53,883 bases of DNA, taken from positions 1 through 53,883 of the forward strand of contig JAZLFA010000032.1 in the NCBI GenBank assembly GCA_045615545.1, read 5' to 3'. Below are positions 1-7,112 of this stretch, piece by piece. The translations under genes were made by a program, and so were the position numbers. Positions within the stretch are counted from its first letter, which is position 1. Each line of letters starts with the position of its first letter. The notes beneath the pieces were generated by a model. It was not told the origin of the DNA and searched no databases. It saw nothing but the letters and a program-made list of their open reading frames with translations. Origin of the DNA: SIG220 sp045615545 (lineage in GTDB: Bacteria; Bacillota_I; Bacilli_A; RFN20; CAG-826).

Positions 1-66
1 CGATAAGATAATCATAATGTTGTTTTTTCATAACATATTTACTATACCAATTTAGTTGGTAGTAAT

Positions 67-84
67 AAACACTGAGTGTTTTTT
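67..84 (+). terminator. Intrinsic terminator-like hairpin at left edge
   Basis: The arms AAACACT and AGTGTTT pair around a single G and are followed on the plus strand by six T, as expected for a terminator of a plus-strand gene that lies left of the window. A second hairpin without a U-run (TACCAA/TTGGTA, 45-61) precedes it. Either could also protect the end of the minus-strand KAP gene. No gene is visible in bases 1-137. Confidence 0.45.
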
Positions 85-137
85 GTTGAGTAATAATCTA
101 GAAAGTTATCTCGTTTATGGTAAGCAACTAATCATCA

Positions 138-1430
138 TTAAAACTTAAGCTGTAACAAATACGGGGCAAAAGAATCTGCTAATGAATGAAAATATCCAGG
201 AATTAAAATACCACTACTTACGAACGGTCGAATAGGTTTAAAATTTACCATCATATAAACCATTGCAACTTTAAAACAATGTACATCTATTGTTGCTTCG
301 TTAGTAAAACTATCTCGAAATAATACATTAGCGCCATTTTTATGTTTTGACAAATAATTGATAAATTTTACTTCCTTGGGTTTATTTGATATAAAATCAT
401 TGTAAAATTTGTTTCTAAAATCAGCACCATAAACGAAAATTGACCAAGCGATAAATAATTCCGCACACATAAAATCAAGTGGCCTTTTCTCGTTATTTGG
501 GTAAGCTAATTTATCTACCAACATTGTTTGATTAATTATTTTGCAAATATTTCTTATCCTAAATCCTTCAAACATATTGGTCAGAAAACCATATATCTCT
601 TGTTCACTAAACCCTCTAGTAGGTGGGCCAAAAGCATTTGAAAAGTCTGAAAGCAAACATTCATAATCATCAGAATTTTCACCACAACTTAACTTATAGG
701 AAAAGTCTAGTATTTTACGAAGATATTGTGGAGCCATATCATTTCTTCCATAGTAATGTTCTATCATTGGATTTAATTGCTCACTATCAACACAAATAAT
801 TGTGGCGATATTTTTAACTCGTTCATTAATATGATGGATCCTTTCAATTACCTTAATTGCATATTCTGGCAAACACCTGTCTAATTCATCGACAACAAAA
901 ACAACAGGCATTTTTTCTGATATTGTGATTAATGATTTACACAATAAATTCTTGGCTTCTTTCAACTCTTTATTTGGATTAAAACCGTCATCAATTTTTC
1001 CAAAATTTATGTATTTTTTGGTTTTATAAAAGATTTTTTGTCCAGTTTCTATTGGTTTGAAACCAAATTTTCTATAAACAATACCGTCTAAAAATTTAGC
1101 AATTTCCGTCGCAACATCAACAAGTATCTGTTTGCAATCTACATGCATCATGCAATCAATCATTTCATTTATTTGATCATTAATTGAATCAAGGATCCCA
1201 ATAACAGGTTCTTCATAGTAATCATTATCCCAAGCATTGTAACAAACAAATAAATAATCATTTTGAACTTCTTGTCTTAGTAATTCTAAAAGAAAAGATT
1301 TACCTATTCCCCACTTACCATCAATTGCAAAAGAGATGCTTTCGTCATCACGCAAGCCATTTGCTAAGATATTTTTGATCATTTTTATATCGCGTTCTCT
1401 ATGTAAACAGTCTTGTTCTTGTTTTTTCAT
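138..1430 (-). CDS. KAP-family P-loop NTPase
   Basis: The 430-residue protein has a Walker A motif GKWGIGKS (residues 38-45) and a Walker B-like strand ending VFVVDELDR near residue 175. This pattern and the following PEYAIKVIERIHH are typical of KAP P-loop NTPases, a STAND-related group that includes phage-exclusion proteins such as PifA. I see no clear membrane segment of the kind many KAP proteins insert between the Walker motifs. GGAG lies 8 nt before the ATG, and that ATG shares its A with the stop codon (TAATG) of the preceding gene, so translation is coupled. It is the last gene of a four-gene operon with an ATPase and a TOPRIM-like protein, so a role in phage defence is a reasonable inference; the biochemical target is unknown. 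Confidence 0.8.
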   Translation of the reverse strand: MKKQEQDCLHRERDIKMIKNILANGLRDDESISFAIDGKWGIGKSFLLELLRQEVQNDYLFVCYNAWDNDYYEEPVIGILDSINDQINEMIDCMMHVDCKQILVDVATEIAKFLDGIVYRKFGFKPIETGQKIFYKTKKYINFGKIDDGFNPNKELKEAKNLLCKSLITISEKMPVVFVVDELDRCLPEYAIKVIERIHHINERVKNIATIICVDSEQLNPMIEHYYGRNDMAPQYLRKILDFSYKLSCGENSDDYECLLSDFSNAFGPPTRGFSEQEIYGFLTNMFEGFRIRNICKIINQTMLVDKLAYPNNEKRPLDFMCAELFIAWSIFVYGADFRNKFYNDFISNKPKEVKFINYLSKHKNGANVLFRDSFTNEATIDVHCFKVAMVYMMVNFKPIRPFVSSGILIPGYFHSLADSFAPYLLQLKF

Positions 1431-1795
1431 TATATTTTCTCCAAACTACTCATTTTGTATTGGGAATAAAGTCTTGCAAAGCTATTCTTATTAAGCTCAT
1501 TATATAAATCATAATTAGGCAAAAAGAACTCTTCTTCATCCAACATATTAATATCGTCAATGCCAATTACTAATACATGTTTATTTAAAAACATATAGTG
1601 ATTTTCGTGTTCGATAAATTCATTTCTATATCTGCCAATAATCCAATTCTTAAATTTCCAATATTCATCTAGAGACATTTCCATTGAATTTGAACAAACG
1701 TCATTGTATAAAAAATCACCTTGAGAATAATATCTTCCAGGATATCTAGTTATCACTTCTCTAACACTACTTTTGATTATTACTTGCTTACTCAT
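1430..1795 (-). CDS. Small hypothetical protein in defence-like operon
   Basis: The 121-residue protein is soluble and rich in aromatic and charged residues (for example YPGRYYSQGDFLY near residue 18). I do not recognise a family. It starts 10 nt after the stop of the TOPRIM-like gene and its stop overlaps the KAP start by one base, so it is made as part of the operon. It may be an adaptor between the upstream ATPase/nuclease pair and the KAP NTPase, but the sequence does not prove this. Confidence 0.6.
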   Translation of the reverse strand: MSKQVIIKSSVREVITRYPGRYYSQGDFLYNDVCSNSMEMSLDEYWKFKNWIIGRYRNEFIEHENHYMFLNKHVLVIGIDDINMLDEEEFFLPNYDLYNELNKNSFARLYSQYKMSSLEKI

Positions 1796-1805
1796 ATATC
1801 ACGAC

Positions 1806-2324
1806 TTATTTCTTCCTTATATCTTTTCCATTGCCCTTTAATAATGATGCAAAGAAAACATCATTAGGTCTTCTTGACCACAATTTATCAAAATCAAAAT
1901 TAATTGATTTAAGTTTGCTATTAATATTGCTGCACGCAATGAAAGCTTTCTTAAAGGCATTATTACCTTGTGTTTTAAAAATAGAATCTATTGTTTTAGC
2001 ATCACTGGCGTATAGTATTTCTTCTTCAAAGTTATTTACAGATTGAATATGTATTATTCCCTTACAGTGTTTTAAGCCACTAACAATCGTAATATTTGTT
2101 TTAAGTCTTTCTTTCTTGTCTTTATCAAGTTTATCGGTATCATATTGAAAGATGAATTTTGTCGGTTCGGTAACATCTCTTAATTGATTAGATGTAAATT
2201 CCTGACATAACAAATTAAACACTATAACCTTGCCAGGCAAAAACTTAGGATCCTTATTAATGATTTTATTTTCATCAATAAGTTTCTTTTCTGTTTCGCC
2301 TTCAACATAATATCGATAAAGCAT
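1806..2324 (-). CDS. RloB/AbiLii-like TOPRIM-type protein
   Basis: The 172-residue protein opens with YYVEGETEKKLI, the EGxTE motif that begins RloB-like and OLD-type TOPRIM domains, and has a second acidic motif FQYDTDKLDKD (about residues 59-69) that would supply metal-binding aspartates. A later NNFEEEILYA resembles the conserved segment after the core in this family. It is shorter than typical RloB (about 200 residues). The gene starts 1 nt after the stop of the AAA ATPase. ATPase plus TOPRIM-like partner is the layout of AbiL, RloAB, PARIS and Gabija-type systems, in which the TOPRIM protein is the proposed nuclease effector. Family assignment rests on motifs read by eye. Confidence 0.65.
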   Translation of the reverse strand: MLYRYYVEGETEKKLIDENKIINKDPKFLPGKVIVFNLLCQEFTSNQLRDVTEPTKFIFQYDTDKLDKDKKERLKTNITIVSGLKHCKGIIHIQSVNNFEEEILYASDAKTIDSIFKTQGNNAFKKAFIACSNINSKLKSINFDFDKLWSRRPNDVFFASLLKGNGKDIRKK

Positions 2325-2325
2325 A

Positions 2326-3447
2326 TTACTTAATATCTCCTAAGGTATATATTGGACTTAAGTCAGGAAGAACCGAGAAACAATCATTTCTATAATGATT
2401 CTTGATTGAAGCAGAATTGCGCTTTTCATATTTTGAAGCGTTAATATATTGAATATAATCTTGGTTATCTTCTATTATGGTTTTCTTTAAAAAACCAAAA
2501 GTATGAACTGGAAAGTCCATATCCAAAACATCAGTATTATGTGTCGTAATGAATATCTGATCATCGTTTTTATCATAACCACTTAAGTGCGCTATGATAG
2601 CGAGTTCTATTTCTGAGTTAGCAAAAGAAAATTGTTCATCCAAATAATAAAAGCCAAACATATCTCTTTTCAAACCCCATATAACATCCGTTAAACTAAA
2701 GGCGTACTTTGTGCCACTACTCATATAATTAATAGAGGTGTATTTTCTTCCGTTTTCAATGACAAGTGGGTCGTTGCTTCCTCTAAAGTAAATGTAAAAA
2801 CATTTTTCCATATCTTTATTGATTGTGACTTTCTCAATAGAAGGGTCAAATACTTTAAGTATTGTTTCAAGTAACAAACGATAACTTTCTTCATCTTCTT
2901 TTTTATATGAATAATAGACATAATTATTTTCTGGATATGAAAAATTCCAGCCCATTGTGAGTTGCTTTTCTAAAGCGTCAACATAATAAAGTGGTTCTTC
3001 ATTAATTTGCATTAGTCTTTTTAAAGCAGATTCATACGTATCATCTTTGTTAAGTTCAACATGGCGAATAGATAACTTGATTTCAGCCCTATTTTCGTCC
3101 TTAGCATTAGGCGGCAGAAGACATATAATACGATATAAAATACCTTTATTTACTAGATCAATTTCAAAAGTTGATGTTTTATCTTCATCATTAACAGCTT
3201 CAAGAATGTCGCTTATTTCTTTTTTATTAAGCAAATAGAAAATATTTTGGAATAATTTACCTAATGTAGTCTTGCCAGTGGAGTTAGCTCCTACAATAAT
3301 GTTAAATCGACGATATCTAAAGTTTGGATAATCTTTTAGCCATTCTTTCTCTAAAGTACTACCCACTATCTTTTTTGGATAGGAAAAATCCATTTCAAAA
3401 TTATTAAAATCATAAAGGTTATTTGCCTTTAAATTCATTACTACCAT
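2326..3447 (-). CDS. AAA-family ATPase (AbiLi/OLD-like), defence operon first gene
   Basis: With the start used here the protein has 373 residues. Walker A is GANSTGKT (about 53-60) after an N-terminal strand (NLKANNLYDFNNF) typical of SMC/ABC-like AAA_15 and OLD ATPases; FYYLDEQFSFA is a Walker B-like segment and ITTHNTDVLDM an H-loop-like segment near the C-terminus. An upstream in-frame ATG (3516) is possible, but GGAGG at 3456-3460 sits 8 nt before the ATG at 3447, so I chose the latter; a third ATG follows at 3438. It leads the operon ATPase, TOPRIM-like protein, small unknown, KAP NTPase. By analogy to AbiL, RloAB and PARIS it would sense infection and gate the TOPRIM partner. Confidence 0.75.
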   Translation of the reverse strand: MVVMNLKANNLYDFNNFEMDFSYPKKIVGSTLEKEWLKDYPNFRYRRFNIIVGANSTGKTTLGKLFQNIFYLLNKKEISDILEAVNDEDKTSTFEIDLVNKGILYRIICLLPPNAKDENRAEIKLSIRHVELNKDDTYESALKRLMQINEEPLYYVDALEKQLTMGWNFSYPENNYVYYSYKKEDEESYRLLLETILKVFDPSIEKVTINKDMEKCFYIYFRGSNDPLVIENGRKYTSINYMSSGTKYAFSLTDVIWGLKRDMFGFYYLDEQFSFANSEIELAIIAHLSGYDKNDDQIFITTHNTDVLDMDFPVHTFGFLKKTIIEDNQDYIQYINASKYEKRNSASIKNHYRNDCFSVLPDLSPIYTLGDIK

Positions 3448-3460
3448 TCTTCTTTCCTCC

Positions 3461-3544
3461 ATTAGTTCGCCAATTACGAACAAATACATTGTTACATAAC
3501 AACGCCTTAGAATCAACTATTACTTCGCATTTTACGAACAAATA
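3461..3544. repeat. Paired 26-bp direct repeats upstream of the defence operon
   Basis: Copies at 3461-3486 and 3519-3544 match at 22 of 26 bases and share TTACGAACAAATA exactly. Each contains a short inverted repeat, GTTCG and CGAAC around 7 nt in the copy next to the gene, with one arm base changed in the distal copy. The proximal copy ends at the ribosome-binding site of the ATPase gene. Repeats placed 58 bp apart in a leader look like binding sites for a regulator. No convincing -35/-10 pair was found between them. Confidence 0.6.
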
Positions 3545-3634
3545 ACTATAAATTTAATATTTGGACAGAATGTACGTGGTACAATACAGTTATAATTAAT
3601 CAAAAATCGAAAGGTTTATATTAATTAGAAATAA

Positions 3635-3945
3635 TGTAGTAAATGTTGAACAGAATCAGCGGATGACGCTAAATACTGTAGTAAGTGTGGCGCTCCAACA
3701 AATGCATATATAGAAACAATTGAAAAAGATAACACTCTTCAAACAGTCGCTAAAGTCTTTATGGTGTTGTGCACTGTTTGTTTAGGAATATTCATTATTC
3801 CTTTATGTTGGATAATCCCAATGACGGTCCACTACTTCAGAAGTTGTAGTCAAAATAAAAAGTAGGAGTTGGCTGTAAAGTCTGTTCCCTACTATTTGTT
3901 AGTTTAATCGCGGGTATATTAATGCTCGTTGATGATGCTGATTAA
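3635..3945 (+). pseudogene. Decayed zinc-ribbon membrane protein
   Basis: Codon-by-codon reading gives CSKC, then a TGA stop where the family has glycine (CSKCG), then TESADDAKYCSKCGAP, the usual second zinc knuckle of double zinc-ribbon proteins, followed by a hydrophobic helix (residues about 35-60). The frame stops at 3863-3865 after AATAAAAAG. Adding one A to that run restores a second frame, GVGCKVCSLLFVSLIAG, a second membrane helix ending at TAA 3943-3945. There is no proper start codon. One nonsense change plus one homopolymer deletion explain the loss. Function of the intact relatives is not known. Confidence 0.7.
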
Positions 3946-4020
3946 TTGATAAGCATTCCTCGGTGAATGAGGAGCGTCATTATTCACGTATACAATACTT
4001 GTATAGATAAAGCCTTCTCT
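3946..4020 (-). pseudogene. Duplicated C-terminal fragment of the GNAT acetyltransferase
   Basis: On the minus strand this stretch reads EGFIYTSIVYVNNDAPHSPR and continues NAYQLI, nearly the same as the C-terminus of the intact acetyltransferase at 5039-5539 (EGFIYTGIIYVNNDTPHSPR). The DNA copies (this one and 5055-5128) are roughly 80 percent identical. Similarity ends abruptly at about 4020, so only the last 26 or so codons were kept. It directly abuts the zinc-ribbon pseudogene. Confidence 0.75.
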
Positions 4021-4063
4021 TCTTATAAAGTGGCACAATTACATCTTATTATCGTTTTACCGA

Positions 4064-4336
4064 TCATCTTTTATTATTTTTCAATAATTCATTTTTGTTA
4101 TTTGCTTCAAAAGATTTTACCGCTTCTAATATTTCTTTTTTATTAGTACTATTCACCAATGAAACAATAAATGTTTTTGATTCAGTATCTAACTCATCCC
4201 AAGATCCATATAAATCAGTGAATGCTTTTTTAATATCTTCCAAAAGAATTGGAGCTCCCCTCTCCTCTTCTTCAATCAAAATATTAACAATGTCTGGCCT
4301 ATCTTGTTTATATTCTTTCTTAAGTTCTTTGGCTAA
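4064..4336 (-). pseudogene. Truncated fragment, possibly from a phage tape-measure protein
   Basis: An open frame of 90 codons has no ATG near its start; an in-frame TTG at 4279 is the only candidate and a stop (TAA) lies just upstream at 4337-4339. The segment AFTDLYGSWDELDTESKTFI followed by VSLVNSTNKKEILEAV resembles the short 'W..L....+..i...laGt.q...l.a' motif of phage tail tape-measure proteins, but the match is weak. No other phage gene is nearby. It may simply be a small degraded gene of unknown origin. Confidence 0.4.
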
Positions 4337-4375
4337 TTAGTCAAATATAATTGTATTGCCTCTTTATCAAAAGCT

Positions 4376-4954
4376 TTAAACAGCGGCATATATATCATTC
4401 TCCACAATATTGTACTTCATAAACTCTTTTATTGAGTTTTGTTTGCTTTTCTTTTTGTATTGATCAGTATTCATAACTGCATCCATAATCAATATATCTT
4501 TTGGATATACAATATTGGTCAATTTATGCATCCTAATAAAATCATATTTCTTGTTTATTTCTTTTTTTGAAATAGCAGACAAGTAATCTAACATAGCTAA
4601 CAAGTAAAACGATTTAGTGTAATCTTTAGAAACATAAAAAGCGATAATATCATTAGATTCTTCTATATTTTTAATCACATCTTCAATTTTATTTTTGCTA
4701 ACAAAGTGACAAACATTACTTTTAAATATTTCAAAATCGTCGATATTATATTTATCGTCATCGACATTACAAAGTAAATCTTCCATTGATAAATTTACTG
4801 CTTTAGAGATTTTTAATAATGTTTCGGCGGAACATTTTTCTAATTCTGTTTTATTGCAACACAAATCCGAAAGCGTAGCTTGGGGAACTCCACTTAGTTT
4901 AGAAAGTGCATATTGACTCATTTCAATTTTGTTTAATAATCGATTAATATCCAT
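4376..4954 (-). CDS. XRE-family repressor with unknown C-terminal domain
   Basis: The 192-residue protein begins with a helix-turn-helix of the XRE type (residues about 4-58: ALSKLSGVPQATLSDLCCNK). The remaining 130 residues form a predicted soluble domain that I do not recognise. A longer reading frame begins at 5005, but the ATG at 4954 is preferred because a consensus promoter ends 6 nt before it and no ribosome-binding site exists, so the mRNA should be leaderless. A 20-bp near-perfect palindrome sits in that promoter, which suggests that the protein represses itself. It lies downstream of the AbiE-GNAT genes in the same direction and may regulate them, or be the antitoxin-like part of an unknown pair. 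Confidence 0.75.
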   Translation of the reverse strand: MDINRLLNKIEMSQYALSKLSGVPQATLSDLCCNKTELEKCSAETLLKISKAVNLSMEDLLCNVDDDKYNIDDFEIFKSNVCHFVSKNKIEDVIKNIEESNDIIAFYVSKDYTKSFYLLAMLDYLSAISKKEINKKYDFIRMHKLTNIVYPKDILIMDAVMNTDQYKKKSKQNSIKEFMKYNIVENDIYAAV

Positions 4955-4960
4955 GTTTAT

Positions 4961-4989
4961 ACTATATCGGTACACCGGTATATTGTCAA
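4961..4989 (-). promoter_or_regulatory. Consensus promoter with palindromic operator in the spacer (leaderless)
   Basis: On the minus strand TTGACA (4984-4989) and TATAGT (4961-4966) are separated by exactly 17 bp. A palindrome with one mismatched pair fills the spacer and reaches into the -10 (4963-4982; half site TATA-N-CGGT, centre AC). The -10 ends 6 nt before the ATG of the XRE gene, so transcription would begin at or next to the start codon. Confidence 0.8.
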
Positions 4990-5038
4990 TGTATAAAGAA
5001 AACAATTTTATTAAACTTATCGTAAATTAACCTTATCA

Positions 5039-5539
5039 TTACTTTATTACCAACTGATAAGCATTCCTTGGTGAATGAGGTGTATCATTATTAACATAGA
5101 TAATACCCGTATAGATGAAGCCTTCCTTCAGGATAGCTTTTATCATTGGGGTATTATTTTTATGAGTATCAATCCTAATATCTAAGTTAGGATAATTATG
5201 TTTAATATATTCGATTACTAGATGAAATATACCTTTATAGGTAAAAGAGCTCGCTAATCGATGAATGGTGATATATTCATTATCATTAAGCCAACTACCT
5301 TCGATATCTAAATAGCAAGGATCGCTTCCCTTAATAAGGGCGAACACTCCTAATATATCGTTATTATCTTTTATAACAAATAATCTAGATAATGATATGT
5401 CTTCTTTTAATGCTTCCTCTTTAGGCCAAGAAGATCCCCATTGATCTTTATTACCGTTATTCACCATAAAAGCCCTAGCGTTACTATAAATAGCGAGTAT
5501 ATTAGGTAGATCAAGTTTTGTTGCTAATTCAATTATCAT
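5039..5539 (-). CDS. GNAT-family N-acetyltransferase
   Basis: The 166-residue protein has the GNAT layout: N-terminal helix after MIIELATKLDLPNILAIY, central strands LFVIKDNNDILGVFALI, then the segment ITIHRLASSFTYKGIFHLVI in the acetyl-CoA-binding position, although the classical Q/RxxGxG/A loop is degenerate, and a C-terminal IRIDTHKNNTPMIKAILKEGF that is typical of the family. The start lies 3 nt after the abiEii stop and has no good ribosome-binding site of its own, so translation is probably coupled. A decayed copy of its 3' end lies at 3946-4020. It might modify tRNA or a protein as a GNAT toxin does, or be a passenger; the substrate cannot be read from sequence. Confidence 0.75.
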   Translation of the reverse strand: MIIELATKLDLPNILAIYSNARAFMVNNGNKDQWGSSWPKEEALKEDISLSRLFVIKDNNDILGVFALIKGSDPCYLDIEGSWLNDNEYITIHRLASSFTYKGIFHLVIEYIKHNYPNLDIRIDTHKNNTPMIKAILKEGFIYTGIIYVNNDTPHSPRNAYQLVIK

Positions 5540-5542
5540 AAC

Positions 5543-6412
5543 TTATTCACTCTGTAATATGTCTAGGGTTGATATAAATAACTCCTTAGACCAACTAGAC
5601 ACTTTTTCTATGTTCTTAACAAAAGGAATAACATCTTGGATTGCCATTTTATAATCAACACTTATAAACTTTTCCTTAAGCATATCTTTTAATATGTTTA
5701 TATCTAGTTTCATATCCATTGGTATCTTACCATTCTTTTTTAATTTGTTTTCTAGATAAGTGATATTAACCTTAGTGTGTTTGCTACAATAGAAAAGATA
5801 GTCATAAAAATCTCTCCCTTTTACTTTATTTTGATATTCGCGGCAAATAAGAGCTGCTATCTTGCCCGCAAATAAAGTTGATTGATTATAAATTGTCACT
5901 TTACTTGGAGAAGGAAATAATAAATAATGCGATTCCACTACCCCACCAATAGGATTATCCATATCTATTTCCAATTTAATTTTGATGAGTTGGTTATTAA
6001 TCACTTTATTTACTTCGGGATTTTTAGGAAAAAACTCTAGAAGCACCATTTTGCTATTCGAATTAATAAATGCCCTCTGCATATCAATCTTATTAGGATT
6101 AATTTCCTTTTGAGTGATTGAAATATCAATCCCATATGAAGCAAACTCTTTTTGGATATTAGCAAAATAATCAGATAAGTTAAAACCCTTGGACTTATCA
6201 ATAATGGCAAAATCCAAATCTTCAGAAAAACGATCCAAGCCATGAAACACTCTTAAACATGTACCGCCATAAAAGGCAGCTTTAGTAAAAAAATCCCCTC
6301 GTGATAGACCCGCTAACACTATTTCTTGCATTACTTCTTTAACCGCGTTTTCTCTTTCCTTGTTGTTGATAGGGTTATATTTAGAAATCATTTCTTCTAA
6401 TTCACTATTCAT
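5543..6412 (-). CDS. abiEii: AbiEii-type nucleotidyltransferase toxin
   Basis: The 289-residue protein has the two signature motifs of the AbiEii/AbiGii nucleotidyltransferases: GGTCLR (residues 49-54) and RFSEDLDF (61-68), with the aspartates that bind metal. Family members transfer nucleotides to tRNA acceptor ends and arrest growth (type IV, or for some members type II, toxin-antitoxin systems). The start overlaps the end of abiEi by 8 bp, the standard arrangement. Length is normal and no key residue is missing, so the toxin is probably active. Confidence 0.9.
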   Translation of the reverse strand: MNSELEEMISKYNPINNKERENAVKEVMQEIVLAGLSRGDFFTKAAFYGGTCLRVFHGLDRFSEDLDFAIIDKSKGFNLSDYFANIQKEFASYGIDISITQKEINPNKIDMQRAFINSNSKMVLLEFFPKNPEVNKVINNQLIKIKLEIDMDNPIGGVVESHYLLFPSPSKVTIYNQSTLFAGKIAALICREYQNKVKGRDFYDYLFYCSKHTKVNITYLENKLKKNGKIPMDMKLDINILKDMLKEKFISVDYKMAIQDVIPFVKNIEKVSSWSKELFISTLDILQSE

Positions 6413-6998
6413 GTTTATATTCCTTTCTAATTAGTTTCACCAATAGGTTTAAGTTATTTGTTTTATATAATGGGGCAAGTTTTAAAAGAATATCCATATC
6501 ACATTTACTAAATTCTTCTTCATCCACTCTTTTATCAATAAAAAGTAATATCTTTAATTGCTTAACGCTTTTAACCATTCTCCATTTATATAAAGAATCA
6601 CATATGGCTTTTTCTTTACTAGCCAACCGAGCAACATAATCATCATCTTTTAACAACGTTAATCCATAAGGAAATACTCTTTCAGGGATATCTGAATATG
6701 TATATCTAGCAAATACATTCGTGTAACTCTTATTTTTCCTCTCATTCAAACTCGCTGATGTCACTGCATACACTCTTTCAGGAATCAAACCATAATAAGA
6801 TAAAGCGCTTTCAAAACTAATGTATGATGGCGATAATATTACTTGCGATAAAAAGAAGGGATCAACATTTCTATTATCTTCATATATCCCTCTATTTATT
6901 CTAAATAAAAGATTATTATCACAATCCCTTTTTATCTTATCTAATGGATTAGAATAATCCTTATATTTCTCTTTTAGCATTGGAATAGTAAATATCAT
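6405..6998 (-). CDS. abiEi: AbiEi-family antitoxin
   Basis: The 197-residue protein shows the AbiEi antitoxin pattern: an N-terminal winged-helix (residues 1-50, DNNLLFRINRGIYEDN), then SYISFESALSYYGLIPERVY and FARYTYSDIPERVFPYG and the ASKEKAICDSLY segment. AbiEi proteins bind the promoter to repress the pair and neutralise AbiEii. GGAG stands 8 nt before the ATG. It has its own promoter (7021-7048) and forms an operon with abiEii and the GNAT gene. Confidence 0.88.
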   Translation of the reverse strand: MIFTIPMLKEKYKDYSNPLDKIKRDCDNNLLFRINRGIYEDNRNVDPFFLSQVILSPSYISFESALSYYGLIPERVYAVTSASLNERKNKSYTNVFARYTYSDIPERVFPYGLTLLKDDDYVARLASKEKAICDSLYKWRMVKSVKQLKILLFIDKRVDEEEFSKCDMDILLKLAPLYKTNNLNLLVKLIRKEYKHE

Positions 6999-7020
6999 AT
7001 TATTTTCTCCATCAAATACA

Positions 7021-7048
7021 ATTATATTGGATTTAATAGAGATTTCAA
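7021..7048 (-). promoter_or_regulatory. Promoter of abiEi-abiEii-GNAT
   Basis: TTGAAA (7043-7048) and TATAAT (7021-7026) are separated by 16 bp, 22 nt upstream of the abiEi ATG. Confidence 0.65.
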
Positions 7049-7069
7049 TATGTTTTTTTGTATTTTAAA

Positions 7070-7090
7070 ACTACGCTTTTAAGACGTAGT
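7070..7090 (-). terminator. Weak terminator for the glycosyltransferase gene or for abiE readthrough
   Basis: ACTACG and CGTAGT pair around a 9-nt loop; on the minus strand four T follow. It sits 22 nt downstream of the glycosyltransferase stop and just before the abiEi promoter. Confidence 0.45.
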
Positions 7091-7112
7091 AATTAATTAT
7101 TATTTATAAGTA

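Noticed and set aside
3635..3865. TGA read as glycine (Gracilibacteria-type code) or tryptophan (mycoplasma code)
   Set aside because: Several intact genes end in TGA (sirtuin, capG), conserved tryptophans are TGG, and the gene with the internal TGA also has a frameshift.
4064..4336. Remnant prophage
   Set aside because: Only one weak tape-measure-like fragment; no integrase, capsid, portal, lysis genes or attachment sites are visible.
7070..7090. Attachment site or inverted repeat of an insertion sequence next to the glycosyltransferase gene
   Set aside because: The short hairpin is better explained as a terminator and has no partner copy elsewhere in the island.
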